The notes: generated from the letters alone by a model not told the origin. 64,000 bases of DNA from Massilia timonae CCUG 45783 (GCF_000315425.1 NZ_JH992922.1:2046976-2110975), one strand, 5' to 3'. Positions 1-9,381 are shown, counted from the stretch's first letter. Made by a program: numbers and translations.

Positions 1-2618
1 AGGTTCACCTGGTTGGCGCCGTTGTGGTAACGCACCTGGAGCCGATAGTCGCCTGGCTGCTCGATGCGGATGCCGTCGACGGCGAAGCGGTCGCCCGGCT
101 TGCCCCAGTCCTTGAGGTGCGGCTGGGCGAAGCGCGCATCGGGCGCCGTCACCTTCAGGTTCGAGGCGATGCGTGCGTCGGTCACGGGAATCTCGATGCC
201 CGCGTCGACGCAGCGCGGCTGGCTGTGGTGGCTGACGTTGCCGCTGTCGGTGTACACGGCCTCGACCGCATAGCAGGCGGTGGCGCTGGCCTTGCCATCG
301 GTCCAGGCCCCGGCCGGCAGCCTGTCGGCCACCAGCTTGCCATCGCGGTAGACGCGGTAGCGCACGGCGGCGGCATTGCCGTTGGCGCCGATCCGCAAGG
401 TGACCGGACCGGAGGCCGCGCGCGCCAGGCCGTCGATGGTCGGCTCGCGCGGGCCGAAGACGGCGCTGGCTTCTTCATGGGGATTGGCGTTGACGCGGCG
501 GATGTCCTGCTGGCCGGCCACCAGCTTGCCGAGCGTGATCTCGATGCGGTTGCTGTCGGCCAGGTCGGCCAGGCGGATGCTGCCGGCGACCCCCTTGCCG
601 TTCAGGACGATGCGCTCGACGGCGTAATAGCCGTCTTTCTCGCTCGCGGCAGGCAGTTGCAGGCGCACGTCGATGCGCTTGCCGTGCAGGCGCAGGTCGT
701 GCAGCGCGATCTCGTTGGTGGCGCCGAAGGTTTCGCGGCGCAGTTTCGACGTGACGAAGGGCCGCAGCGCGATGCCGTCGTCCAGCGTCTCCACGCCGAA
801 CACATTCTTGACCACCATGCCGAGATAGCCGCCGACCGACCACAGCTGGCGGCGCGAGTTGATCACCGGGCCGCTCAAGGCCGGATTGTGTTCGTCGAGC
901 AGCAGCGGCTGGCCGGACAGCCACTCGAGGTTTTCCATATTCGACAGGTTCACCGCCGCGCCGCGCATCAGACCGGCGTAGGCCACGTCGGCCACGGCCG
1001 TATTCCTGCCCTGGGCCGCCGCACGCAGGCCATAGGCGGTCACGAACGGCCAGCTCGAACGGTTGTGGTAGATCGGCGCGCCGATCTGCTGCGGCCAGAT
1101 CATCGGGGCGCCCAGCGGGCCGTGCGGATAGCGCGCCAGGATCGAGCGTGCCTGGCTGTCGTCGGCCACGCCGCTGACGATGGCCAGCGCCTGGCCCAGC
1201 CAGTCGAACTTGTGCAGCGGCGCGTCGTCCAGGTGGCCGGCGGTGAGGCTGCTGTACATGCCCTCGTCCTTCAGCCACAGGCGGTCGTTGATCGCGCTTT
1301 TCAGCGCTTGCGCCCAGCGCGCGTAGCGCTGCGCCTTGTCGTCATCCTGGTGCTCGCGCGCCAGCTTCGCGGCCAGGTTCAGCGCCTGGTACATCACGAC
1401 GTTGGTCGACAGCGCCTTCGAACTCGCCATCGAGGCCAGGTCGCCCGGGATCCAGGCCGCATACGTCTGGTCGCGCCAGTCGAGGAAGGATTCCTCGCCC
1501 GTGTACAGGCCGGACACCGGATCGAAGGCCGCCACGCGGTCGATCTCGATCGTGTTCGACAGCGCTTTCAGGGCGCGCGCCGCGAATTGCGCACGCTCGG
1601 ACGAGGGCAGGGTGCGCAGCGTTTCCTCGGCCGCCAGGGCCCAGGTGAGGCGGTCGGTGCTGACCGGCCAGCTGCCGCCGCTGCCGGTGTCCTGCACGAT
1701 CTGCAGGCCGTCCGGCGTGCCCGGGATCTGCGCCGCGGCGGTGATGTCCGGGCGCCAGCCCGAGAGCTTGAAATCGAGCGAATTGCGCACCCGCTGCGGG
1801 TCGAGCAGGGCCAGGCCCAGGTCGGCCGCATACGACAGGTCGCGGGTCCAGACGTAGGCCCATTTTTCTCCGGTGGCGAAGCAGTCGCAGTCGATCGCGT
1901 TGCCGCCGTTGTAGTTGCCGTCCTTGATCTGGCTGACCGAGTTCTGGCGCATCTCGCGGCCGGCCAGCGCGAACAGGGCGTCGAAGGCCAGGTTGCCGCT
2001 GCGTACGCGCGGCAGGCCGTCTTCTTCGGCGTATTCGACGTGCTGCGGACCGGGATCGCGCAGCAGCATGGTGCTCGACTGGACGTAGCGGCGGAGCGGC
2101 GCATCCGCATCCGGCGTCGAGTAGCGCACGGTCTCGACCTTGCCGTCCCAGGTCGGCCATTGCTGGGATGCCTGGGCCGCGTGGCCGGCATGCGGATCGG
2201 GGCCGCCGCCGCGCTGGGCGTCGGCGATGCGCGTCACCTTGAGTGCGGGCCTGGCGGGATTACGCGCATCGATCGTGAAGCGATAGGTGCCCGGCTGGCG
2301 CACGAACAGGAAGGTCTCGGGACCGGACTGCCGCGCCAGGCGGTAGTCGGTATCGGGCTTGACGCTGGTGCTTCGATCCGGATCGATCACCCATTCGGCG
2401 CTCCAGTCGCCGGTCCCCAGCTTGAAGGCGTGGTTGCCGGGCATGACCTCGACGTCGGCCTGGTAGATGCCGTCGCCCCTGGCCGCCAGCGGACTGGCCG
2501 TGCCCCAGCCGTTGAAGGCGCCGCGCACGTACAGGCCGTCGATGTTCTGGGCAAGGACGTGGGTTGGCAACATGCTGCAGGAGAGCAGGGCGGCCAGGGC
2601 GATGGCATGGCGCTTCAT
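1..2618 (-). CDS. Secreted six-hairpin glycosidase-like protein with N-terminal starch-binding-like domain (partial)
   Basis: The minus-strand frame is open from the ATG at 2618 to the window edge, so at least 872 residues are present and the C-terminus is missing. Residues 1-24 are a signal peptide ending in VLAQ. Residues about 25-85 (LYVRGAFNGWG, later FKLGTGDW) look like the Ig-fold carbohydrate-binding modules of amylases and pullulanases. The central part, with the motif WTRD at 257-260 in a long alpha-helical region, resembles (alpha/alpha)6 six-hairpin glycosidases of the debranching/glucoamylase type. Beta-rich, fibronectin-like sequence follows. The ATG overlaps the stop of the upstream amylase as ATGA (2615-2618), which implies translational coupling and a joint role in alpha-glucan breakdown in the periplasm or outside the cell. 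The exact glycoside hydrolase family and substrate were not determined. Confidence 0.75.
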   Translation of the reverse strand, partial: MKRHAIALAALLSCSMLPTHVLAQNIDGLYVRGAFNGWGTASPLAARGDGIYQADVEVMPGNHAFKLGTGDWSAEWVIDPDRSTSVKPDTDYRLARQSGPETFLFVRQPGTYRFTIDARNPARPALKVTRIADAQRGGGPDPHAGHAAQASQQWPTWDGKVETVRYSTPDADAPLRRYVQSSTMLLRDPGPQHVEYAEEDGLPRVRSGNLAFDALFALAGREMRQNSVSQIKDGNYNGGNAIDCDCFATGEKWAYVWTRDLSYAADLGLALLDPQRVRNSLDFKLSGWRPDITAAAQIPGTPDGLQIVQDTGSGGSWPVSTDRLTWALAAEETLRTLPSSERAQFAARALKALSNTIEIDRVAAFDPVSGLYTGEESFLDWRDQTYAAWIPGDLASMASSKALSTNVVMYQALNLAAKLAREHQDDDKAQRYARWAQALKSAINDRLWLKDEGMYSSLTAGHLDDAPLHKFDWLGQALAIVSGVADDSQARSILARYPHGPLGAPMIWPQQIGAPIYHNRSSWPFVTAYGLRAAAQGRNTAVADVAYAGLMRGAAVNLSNMENLEWLSGQPLLLDEHNPALSGPVINSRRQLWSVGGYLGMVVKNVFGVETLDDGIALRPFVTSKLRRETFGATNEIALHDLRLHGKRIDVRLQLPAASEKDGYYAVERIVLNGKGVAGSIRLADLADSNRIEITLGKLVAGQQDIRRVNANPHEEASAVFGPREPTIDGLARAASGPVTLRIGANGNAAAVRYRVYRDGKLVADRLPAGAWTDGKASATACYAVEAVYTDSGNVSHHSQPRCVDAGIEIPVTDARIASNLKVTAPDARFAQPHLKDWGKPGDRFAVDGIRIEQPGDYRLQVRYHNGANQVN

Positions 2619-4468
2619 CGCGGCGCGTCCAGCTCGAGGACGATGGCCGCGCGCGGCGCCAGCACCAGCTTCTCGCGCAAGTCATAGGTCTTGCCGGTCA
2701 GCGCATCGGTGCCGCCGGCCACGCCGGAGAGCATTTCGCGGAAGCGGTCGACGTCCAGCGACATCTCCTTGGCATTGTTGTTGAAGGCGACCAGCACCTT
2801 CTTCTCATCGTTGTAGCGGAAGTAGACCCAGGTATTGTCCTGCGGGCCGTAATGCATCATCTTGCCGTGATGGATGACCGGCTGGCCCTTGCGCCAGTTG
2901 GCCAGCTTGCGTACGAAATCCTGTGCAGTGCGCTGCTTGGTCGTGAGACCGACGCCCGCAAACGCATCGACCTTGTCGCCGGCCCAGCCGCCCGGGAACG
3001 GCGTGCGGTAGGTCGCGTCGTTGCGTTCGCCGACGGCGCTGGTCATGAGGATCTCGTCGCCCGTGTAGAACTGCGGGATGCGCGGCGCCGTCATCATGAA
3101 GATCATCGCCATGCGGTACTTGTCGAAGTCTTCGCCCACTTCGCTGTAGATGCGCGACATGTCGTGGTTGTCGGCGAACAGCACCAGGTTGCCCGGCTCC
3201 GGATACAGGTAGTCGAGCGACAGCGTCTCGTAGACGTCGGTGAAGACGTTGCCGCCTTTTTTGTCGGCCAGCGCCTTGCGCATCGCCTCGGCCACCGGGA
3301 AGTCCATCAGGCTTGGCGTATAGGCCTGGAAGCCGTCGAAGTTCTGCTTGCCGCGCTGCCAGTAGGCCACCACCGGCACCTTGGTCGACCATTCCTCGCC
3401 GACCAGGTTCAGGTTCGGGTATTCCGCCATCAGGCGCTTCGTGTACTCGCCCAGGAAGGCTTTGTCGGAATAGCCGAAGGTGTCGATGCGCAGGCCCGAC
3501 AGGCCCGCGTACTCGATCCACCAGATATTGTTCTGGATGAGGTAGTTCGCCACCAGCGGATTCGATTGGTTCATGTCGGGCATGCTCTTGACGAACCAGC
3601 CGCGCGTGAAGTTGTCGGCGTCTTCCTTCGAGCCGTACGGGTCCTGCACCGCCGTGTGGTAATGCTGGGTCGGCACGAACTTGTCGGTGTAGTTGATCCA
3701 GTCCGGCGCCGGCAAGTCCTTCATCCACCAGTGCTGGCTGCCGATGTGCGACAGCACCACGTCCTGGATGATGCCGATGCCGTGCTTCTTCGCTTCCTGC
3801 GACAGGCGCTTGAAATCCTCGTTGCTGCCGTAGCGTGGGTCGATCTTGTACAGGTCGGTCGCCGCATAGCCGTGGTAGGAGTAGCCCGGCATATTGTTTT
3901 CGACGAGCGGCGTCGGCCACAGCTGGGTGAAGCCCAGGCCGGCGACGTAGTCGAGGCGGTCGATGATGCCCTTGATGTCGCCGCCATGGCGGCCCAGGCC
4001 GCCCTTGCGGTCGAGTCTGTCGGGCATGCCGTCGACGCTGTCGTTGGACGGGGCGCCGTTGGCGAAGCGGTCCGGCATGATCTGGTAGATCGCATCCTTG
4101 CTGGAAAAGCCCTGGCGTTCGGCGGAGCCCGCTTCGCGCTCCAGCAGGCGATAGGTGTAGCTGGCCGTGCGGCCCGCGCCCTTGAAGGCGATGTCGAAGC
4201 TGCCGGGCTTGACCTTCGGGTCGAGCGCCAGGTCGATGAACAGGTAATTGCGGTTCGGGGTGCGGGTCACCGAGGCGATGCGCACGCCCGGATACGCCAG
4301 CGACGGGTCCAGGTCGGCGATCTTGTCGCCATACACCATCAGCTGCACCTGGGCGTGCTGCATGCCGGCCCACCAGAAGGGCGGCTCCATGCGGGCGATG
4401 TCGGAGGTCTGGGCGTGGACGGCGAGCGAAGCGCCGCCGAGCACGAGGCTGGCGAGGAGTTGTCTCAT
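2615..4468 (-). CDS. Exported GH13 alpha-amylase / neopullulanase (SusA-like)
   Basis: This 617-residue protein hydrolyses alpha-1,4-glucans or cyclodextrins, judged by family. It has a signal peptide (residues 1-19, ending AVHAQ). An N-terminal beta domain of about 100 residues resembles the cyclomaltodextrinase N domain. The GH13 barrel follows with region I DVVLSH, region II GLRIDTFGY (nucleophile D329), region III VGEEW (acid/base E358) and region IV ADNHDM (D436). A C-terminal beta domain ends the protein. The length and the exported neopullulanase pattern match SusA/cyclomaltodextrinase-like enzymes of Gram-negative starch loci. It is divergent from TonB receptor 1 and coupled by ATGA to the downstream glycosidase. 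A GTAGT/ACTAC palindrome lies 36 bp upstream of the start. Strict specificity (neopullulanase or alpha-amylase) cannot be read from the motifs alone. Confidence 0.9.
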   Translation of the reverse strand: MRQLLASLVLGGASLAVHAQTSDIARMEPPFWWAGMQHAQVQLMVYGDKIADLDPSLAYPGVRIASVTRTPNRNYLFIDLALDPKVKPGSFDIAFKGAGRTASYTYRLLEREAGSAERQGFSSKDAIYQIMPDRFANGAPSNDSVDGMPDRLDRKGGLGRHGGDIKGIIDRLDYVAGLGFTQLWPTPLVENNMPGYSYHGYAATDLYKIDPRYGSNEDFKRLSQEAKKHGIGIIQDVVLSHIGSQHWWMKDLPAPDWINYTDKFVPTQHYHTAVQDPYGSKEDADNFTRGWFVKSMPDMNQSNPLVANYLIQNNIWWIEYAGLSGLRIDTFGYSDKAFLGEYTKRLMAEYPNLNLVGEEWSTKVPVVAYWQRGKQNFDGFQAYTPSLMDFPVAEAMRKALADKKGGNVFTDVYETLSLDYLYPEPGNLVLFADNHDMSRIYSEVGEDFDKYRMAMIFMMTAPRIPQFYTGDEILMTSAVGERNDATYRTPFPGGWAGDKVDAFAGVGLTTKQRTAQDFVRKLANWRKGQPVIHHGKMMHYGPQDNTWVYFRYNDEKKVLVAFNNNAKEMSLDVDRFREMLSGVAGGTDALTGKTYDLREKLVLAPRAAIVLELDAPR

Positions 4469-4503
4469 GATTATGGGGCGCTGCTATCGCTATCATCGGC
4501 CAG

Positions 4504-4516
4504 GTAGTAAGACTAC
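4504..4516. promoter_or_regulatory. Candidate operator palindrome, starch-locus motif site 1
   Basis: GTAGT-AAG-ACTAC is a perfect 5-bp inverted repeat with a 3-bp spacer, 36 bp upstream of the amylase ATG (4468, minus strand). The same 13-bp layout recurs at 4620, 4717, 9559 and 32588. An operator role is inferred from recurrence and position. Confidence 0.55.
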
Positions 4517-4619
4517 AAACCTATGCCGGAAGAATGCGAAACGGGCGCAAAGTGTTGTTGTGTTGGCGAAAGCGTACTATAGAAATCAGCTGCCAACAAT
4601 CAATACACCCGTGCTGCCT

Positions 4620-4632
4620 CTAGTAGAACTAC
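4620..4632. promoter_or_regulatory. Candidate operator palindrome, starch-locus motif site 2
   Basis: CTAGT-AGA-ACTAC keeps the TAGT-N3-ACTA core of site 1, with the first outer base changed. It lies midway between the amylase and TonB receptor 1. Confidence 0.45.
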
Positions 4633-4716
4633 GGTCGAGAACCTTTACTGAATCTTAAGATTTCCTTTAGAAACGGTGCGAATATTGCGGCGGCACGGCG
4701 AAATGCGCGGATTTTC

Positions 4717-4729
4717 GTAGCTCAGTTAC
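4717..4729. promoter_or_regulatory. Candidate operator palindrome, starch-locus motif site 3
   Basis: GTAGC-TCA-GTTAC has the same 5+3+5 layout with one mismatch between the arms. It lies 151 bp upstream of the TonB receptor 1 ATG. Confidence 0.45.
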
Positions 4730-4798
4730 AACGCGCGCGACACTGTTTTTTTCGAAACCTGCGATCATGCTCAATACACACAGTTTTCCGACTGCAAG

Positions 4799-4815
4799 AT
4801 CTAGTTTTAGTACAG
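4799..4815 (+). promoter_or_regulatory. Element shared by both TonB receptor leaders, copy 1
   Basis: The 17-mer ATCTAGTTTTAGTACAG differs at one base from 9684-9700. It ends 65 bp before the receptor ATG. Conservation in otherwise unlike DNA suggests a promoter core or protein site; which of these is unknown. Confidence 0.5.
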
Positions 4816-4879
4816 CAGCGTAGTCGGGGACTGATAAAAATTGTCGGGCAATGAGCCCCGCCTTTCACCGAGGAGACAC

Positions 4880-7759
4880 ATGAAAGCTACCGCCACCAGG
4901 CGCGCCGGCAAGTCGGCGCGTACCGCATTCCCGTTGAACCCGTTCGCCGCGGGCTGCGCCGTCCTGCTGTCGGCGCTGGCTGGCCAGGCCTTCGCGCAGG
5001 CATCCGGCAGCGAAGCGCAGAGCGCCGTCGCGCCGAACACCCCGACCGCCGCCGCTACCGGCGAAGTCATCGCCACCCCGGCCCCGGCCCCGAGCGTGTC
5101 CACCGTCACCGTGACCGGCATCCGCCAGGGCATCGAAGCGGCGATCTCGGTCAAGCGCAATTCCAATTCCATCGTCGAAGCGATTTCGGCCGAAGATATC
5201 GGCAAGCTGCCCGATTCCTCGGTGGCCGAATCGATCGCGCGCCTGCCGGGCGTGACCGCCCAGCGCAGCCGCGGTTCGGGACGCGCGTCCGAGATCTCGG
5301 TGCGCGGCCTGTCGCCGAGCTTCAACGGCACCCTGCTCAACGGCCGCGAAATGGCCTCGACCGGTAACGCCCGCAATCCTGAATTCGACCTGTTCCCGTC
5401 CGAGCTGATGGGCGGCGTGGTGATCTACAAGACCCCGGACGCGAGCGTGATCGGCTCGGGCCTGGCCGCGACCATCGACCTCAAGACCGTGCAGCCGCTC
5501 GACTTCGGCAAGCGCGTCGTCGCCGTCAACTACAAGAAGAGCCGCCTGGGCGTGCGCACCGCCGAAGAAGGCGATGGCGACCGCTTCTCGCTGTCGTACA
5601 TCGACCAGTTCGCCAACCGCACCTTCGGCATCGCGGTCGGACTGACCTCGTACGACGAGACCGGCGGCGAACAGCGCAAGTTCGACGCCTGGGGCGGCAA
5701 CACGGCCGAGCTGCCATACAACGGCCAGAACGTGCGCGTGCCGACCGGCTTCACCGCTGACACCGAGACCGGCTACCACAACCGCGACGGCGCCTTCGCC
5801 TCGCTGCAGTGGCGCCCGAACCGCAACTTCCGCTCGACCCTGGACCTGTTCTACTCGGCCGGCGAAACCGGCTTCAAGCGCACCGGCCTGGAAGGCGCGA
5901 TCGGCAACAACGAATCGGGCCGCTACGACCCGGTCGGCGTGCTGCAGGACGTCACGGTCTCGAACGGCATCGCCACCAGCGGCACCCTGACCAACTACAA
6001 GGCCGTCATCCGCAACCACATCGAAGCGGCCGAGGACGACCTCAAGACGGTCGGCTGGAAGAACGAGCTGAAGCTGGGCGACTGGAATACCAGCGCCGAC
6101 CTCACCTGGTCCAAGGCGACCAAGCTGAGCTCGCGTTATGAAACCACCGCCGGCCTGCCGGGCAACGCCGTCAACCTGGACACGATCTCGTGGACCGGCT
6201 TCAATGGCCTGAACTACGCCGATGTCGCCTACCGCACCGGCCTGAACTATTCCGATCCGAACGTCGCCCAGCTGACCGACGTGAACGGCTGGTCGGGCAC
6301 CGCGGCCGAGCCGCTGGCGCAGGCCGGCTACCTGGCCCAGCCCCATATCGCGGACACGCTCAAGGCGATCCGCCTGAACGCCAAGCGCAACGTCGAGTGG
6401 GGTCCGGTCTCGGCCTTCCAGGTCGGCTACAACTTCACCGATCGCGAAAAGCGCCGCACCGGCGAGGAGGGCCGCCTGATGATCGTCGGCGGCGACCTGT
6501 ACGGCGCCGTGCCGATGCCGGGCAGCACCCCGAACACCGCCGGCACCACCGGCATCCCGGTCGCTTCCTGGAACCCGCTCGGTTCGCTGGGCGCCGTGTA
6601 CGAGCTGGCCGAGAAGGTCAATGCCGACATCTTGACCAAGCTGTGGGACGTCAAGGAAACCGTGCAGACCGCCTATGTGATGGGCGACCTGAACGGCCAG
6701 CTGTTCGGCTTCGACTACCGCGGCAACGTCGGCACCCAGTTCGTGCACACCAAGCAGACCGGCGGCGGCTACAACAGCGGCAACTGCACCGGCGAGACCG
6801 CGGCCTCGTGCCCGGTGGTGCGCGCCGAAGACACCGCCGACTACTGGAACGTGCTGCCGAGCCTGAACCTGTCGTTCGACCTGAACAACGACCAGGTGCT
6901 GCGCATGGGCGTGGCCAAGGTGCTGTCGCGTCCGAGCCTGGACGACCTGCGCGGCGGCATCGGCTTCGGCGTGAACACCAGCGTCGCCAACCCGTTCATC
7001 AGCGGCGGCGGCGGCAACCCGCTGCTCAAGCCGTTCGAAGCCAAGTCGTTCGACCTGTCGTACGAAAAATACTTCGCCAAGAAAGGGTATGTGAGCGTGG
7101 CCGGCTTCTACAAGAAGCTCGACAGCTTCATCCTGCGTACGCCGTCGGAATACGACTTCGCGCCATGGGTCACGTCGACCACCCCGCTGCCGACCTCGGG
7201 AACCTTCGAAGGCTCGACCATCGGCGTGCTGAACCGTCCTGAAAACGGCGAAGGCGGCCGCATCCGCGGCTACGAGCTGGCGGTGAACGTGCCGCTGGAC
7301 ATGGTGCACGCGTGGCTGGACGGCTTCGGCGTGCTGGCCAACCACTCGTACACCAGTTCCGCGATCGACATCCCGGCGCTCGGCTTCGGCAACGTGCAGA
7401 CGGCGGCGCAGTCGATCCCGCTGCCGGGCCTGTCGCGCAAGGTCAGCAACCTGCGCCTGTACTACGAAAAGAACGGCTTCCAGATCGCCGCCGCGGCGCG
7501 CAAGCGTTCGGACTTCCTGGGCCAGTCGCCGGACTTCTCGGACACGCTGCAGTACACCTTCGTGAAAGGCGAGACCATCGTCGACTTCCAGGTGTCGTAC
7601 GAGATCCAGAAGGGCTTCGCCAAGGGCCTGTCGGTGTTCGCCCAGGCGAACAACTGGAACAACGCGCCGTACCAGGAGTACACGGATAATCCGGATTCGA
7701 TCACCCGCCGCGTCGTGTACGGCCGCACCTACCAGTTCGGCGCCAACTACAAGTTCTGA
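4880..7759 (+). CDS. TonB-dependent receptor 1 (Xanthomonas/Caulobacter type)
   Basis: This 959-residue outer-membrane receptor probably imports maltodextrin-type oligosaccharides using TonB energy; the substrate is inferred from the locus. The start at 4880 is chosen because GAGGAGAC lies just upstream and TonB receptor 2 has the same arrangement; an in-frame ATG at 4841 lacks this. Residues 1-40 hold a long signal peptide (LLSALAGQAFAQ). A Pro/Ala-rich linker follows, then a plug domain beginning near VSTVTVTGIRQ, with the segment IGKLPDSSVAESIARLPG typical of this family. The 22-strand barrel ends in the aromatic C-terminus YQFGANYKF. No SusD partner is present. A hairpin terminator separates it from the halogenase-like gene downstream. 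Confidence 0.92.
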   Translation: MKATATRRAGKSARTAFPLNPFAAGCAVLLSALAGQAFAQASGSEAQSAVAPNTPTAAATGEVIATPAPAPSVSTVTVTGIRQGIEAAISVKRNSNSIVEAISAEDIGKLPDSSVAESIARLPGVTAQRSRGSGRASEISVRGLSPSFNGTLLNGREMASTGNARNPEFDLFPSELMGGVVIYKTPDASVIGSGLAATIDLKTVQPLDFGKRVVAVNYKKSRLGVRTAEEGDGDRFSLSYIDQFANRTFGIAVGLTSYDETGGEQRKFDAWGGNTAELPYNGQNVRVPTGFTADTETGYHNRDGAFASLQWRPNRNFRSTLDLFYSAGETGFKRTGLEGAIGNNESGRYDPVGVLQDVTVSNGIATSGTLTNYKAVIRNHIEAAEDDLKTVGWKNELKLGDWNTSADLTWSKATKLSSRYETTAGLPGNAVNLDTISWTGFNGLNYADVAYRTGLNYSDPNVAQLTDVNGWSGTAAEPLAQAGYLAQPHIADTLKAIRLNAKRNVEWGPVSAFQVGYNFTDREKRRTGEEGRLMIVGGDLYGAVPMPGSTPNTAGTTGIPVASWNPLGSLGAVYELAEKVNADILTKLWDVKETVQTAYVMGDLNGQLFGFDYRGNVGTQFVHTKQTGGGYNSGNCTGETAASCPVVRAEDTADYWNVLPSLNLSFDLNNDQVLRMGVAKVLSRPSLDDLRGGIGFGVNTSVANPFISGGGGNPLLKPFEAKSFDLSYEKYFAKKGYVSVAGFYKKLDSFILRTPSEYDFAPWVTSTTPLPTSGTFEGSTIGVLNRPENGEGGRIRGYELAVNVPLDMVHAWLDGFGVLANHSYTSSAIDIPALGFGNVQTAAQSIPLPGLSRKVSNLRLYYEKNGFQIAAAARKRSDFLGQSPDFSDTLQYTFVKGETIVDFQVSYEIQKGFAKGLSVFAQANNWNNAPYQEYTDNPDSITRRVVYGRTYQFGANYKF

Positions 7760-7791
7760 TCGCGGCACGCACTACAATGCAACCCTCGCGG

Positions 7792-7815
7792 CCCCCGGCC
7801 CCGGGGGTTGTTTTT
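7792..7815 (+). terminator. Intrinsic terminator or attenuator after TonB receptor 1
   Basis: CCCCCGG (7792-7798), a CC loop and CCGGGGG (7801-7807) are followed by TTGTTTTT. It lies 32 bp after the receptor stop and 26 bp before the next ATG, so it may act as a partial terminator inside an operon. Confidence 0.75.
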
Positions 7816-7841
7816 CGTTGGAAGAGACTAGGGCACAAAAT

Positions 7842-9353
7842 ATGGAAAACCAGGCAATCAAGGACATCGTGATCGTCGGCGGCGGCACCGCCGGCTGGAT
7901 GACGGCGGCGGCGCTGTCGAGCATGCTGAACGGCCGCTACCACATCCGGCTGGTGGAGTCGGATGAGATCGGCATCGTCGGCGTGGGGGAGGCGACGATC
8001 CCGATGATCCAGCGCTTCAACCGCGTGGTCGGCATCGACGAGAACGAATTCATGCGCGAGACGATGGGCAGCTTCAAGCTGGGCATCGAGTTCGTCAACT
8101 GGGGCCGGATCGGCGAGCGCTACATGCACGGCTTCGGCCGCATGGGGCAAGACCTGGCCACCGTGCCGTTCGAGCAGTACTGGCACAAGATGCGGGGTCT
8201 AGGCAAGGCCGCGCCGCTGGAGGAATACTCGATCACGCGCATGGCGGCCAAGGCCGGCAAGTTCATGCCGGCGCGCCAGGACGTGCCGAATTCGCCGCTG
8301 CGCGACATCGCCTACGCCTACCACTTCGACGCCAGCCTGTACGCGAAGTACCTGAGAAAGCTGTCCGAGGCGCGCGGCGTGGTGCGCATCGAGGGCAAGA
8401 TCGCGCGCGCCACCCGGCGCGAGCCGGACGGCTTCGTCGATGCGGTCGAACTCGACAACGGCCAGCGCATCGAAGGAGAATTGTTCATCGATTGCTCGGG
8501 TTTCCGCGGCTTGCTGATCGAGCAGGCGCTCGAGACCGGCTACGAGGACTGGACCGGTTGGCTGCCGGCCGACCGCGCGCTGGCCGTGCCCTGCGAATCG
8601 GCGCCGGCCATCACGCCGTTCACCCGCGCCACCGCGCACAAGTCGGGCTGGCAGTGGCGCATCCCGCTGCAGCACCGCACCGGCAACGGCCATGTGTATT
8701 GCAGCCGCTTCATCAGCGACGACGAGGCGGCGGCGACGCTGCTGGCCAACCTCGACGGCCGCGCGCTGGCCGAGCCGCGCCTGATCAAGTTCCAGACCGG
8801 GATGCGCAAGCGGGCCTGGAACCGCAACGTGGTGGCGATCGGCCTGTCGAGCGGCTTCCTGGAGCCGCTCGAATCGACCAGCATCCACCTGATCCAGTCG
8901 AGCATCGCGCGCCTGGTCGAGCTGTTCCCGGACCGCCGCTTCAGCGACGTCGACCGCGACGAGTTCAACCGCCAGTCGCGCTTCGAGTACGAGCGCGTGC
9001 GCGACTTCATCATCCTGCACTACCACCTGAACCAGCGCACCGACTCGGCCTACTGGACCGAGTGCGCGAACATGGCGATACCCGACACGCTGCGCCAGAA
9101 GATGGACCTGTACCGCTCGCGCGGGAAGGTCGTGCGCGTCGATAACGAACTGTTCTCGGAAGTCGGCTGGCTGCAGGTGTTCGAAGGGCAGAACATGCCG
9201 CTCGACGGCTACCACCCGCTGGCCGATACCCAGTCCGAGGCCGACATCGCCGAGTATATGGAAAGCGTGCGCGAGGTGATCCGCAAGTGCGTGGACGTGA
9301 TGCCGTCGCATGACGAGTACATCGCCAGGCATTGCGCGGCGCGCAAGGCCTAG
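7842..9353 (+). CDS. Flavin-dependent tryptophan halogenase-family protein
   Basis: This 503-residue FAD protein belongs to the tryptophan halogenase family (PrnA/RebH-like). An N-terminal nucleotide-binding motif, VGGGTAGWMTAAAL, is near residue 9. The family motif GWxWxIP is present as GWQWRIP, in the region KSGWQWRIPLQH. Proteins of this family are often encoded beside TonB receptors in carbohydrate loci of Caulobacter, Xanthomonas and Massilia relatives; their true substrate there is not settled, so halogenation of free tryptophan should not be assumed. The start at 7842 is preferred over an in-frame TTG at 7818. It sits between the two TonB receptors, and a strong terminator follows at 9382. 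Confidence 0.85.
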   Translation: MENQAIKDIVIVGGGTAGWMTAAALSSMLNGRYHIRLVESDEIGIVGVGEATIPMIQRFNRVVGIDENEFMRETMGSFKLGIEFVNWGRIGERYMHGFGRMGQDLATVPFEQYWHKMRGLGKAAPLEEYSITRMAAKAGKFMPARQDVPNSPLRDIAYAYHFDASLYAKYLRKLSEARGVVRIEGKIARATRREPDGFVDAVELDNGQRIEGELFIDCSGFRGLLIEQALETGYEDWTGWLPADRALAVPCESAPAITPFTRATAHKSGWQWRIPLQHRTGNGHVYCSRFISDDEAAATLLANLDGRALAEPRLIKFQTGMRKRAWNRNVVAIGLSSGFLEPLESTSIHLIQSSIARLVELFPDRRFSDVDRDEFNRQSRFEYERVRDFIILHYHLNQRTDSAYWTECANMAIPDTLRQKMDLYRSRGKVVRVDNELFSEVGWLQVFEGQNMPLDGYHPLADTQSEADIAEYMESVREVIRKCVDVMPSHDEYIARHCAARKA

Positions 9354-9381
9354 ATTTTCTTCAAGCCGGCAACACCAGGTG

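Larger units (their letters stand above)
4469..4879. other. Divergent regulatory region between amylase and TonB receptor 1
   Basis: No credible gene lies in these 411 bases, which are clearly more AT-rich than the flanking genes. Three 13-bp palindromes of the GTAG-type are present (4504-4516, 4620-4632, 4717-4729). A 17-bp element at 4799-4815 is repeated before TonB receptor 2. The Shine-Dalgarno-like sequence GAGGAGAC precedes the receptor ATG at 4880. No convincing minus-10/minus-35 pair could be chosen for either direction. Confidence 0.7.

Noticed and set aside
24..2687. Very long plus-strand open frame (887 codons)
   Set aside because: It is antisense to the clear glycosidase frame on the minus strand; its product is Arg/Ala/Val-rich without domains, as expected from high-GC shadow frames.
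2564..4507. 647-codon plus-strand open frame over the amylase
   Set aside because: It is antisense to a GH13 enzyme with all catalytic motifs; the composition is shadow-like.
4865..7768. 967-codon minus-strand open frame over TonB receptor 1
   Set aside because: The receptor frame has signal peptide, plug and barrel; the antisense frame shows no recognisable domain.
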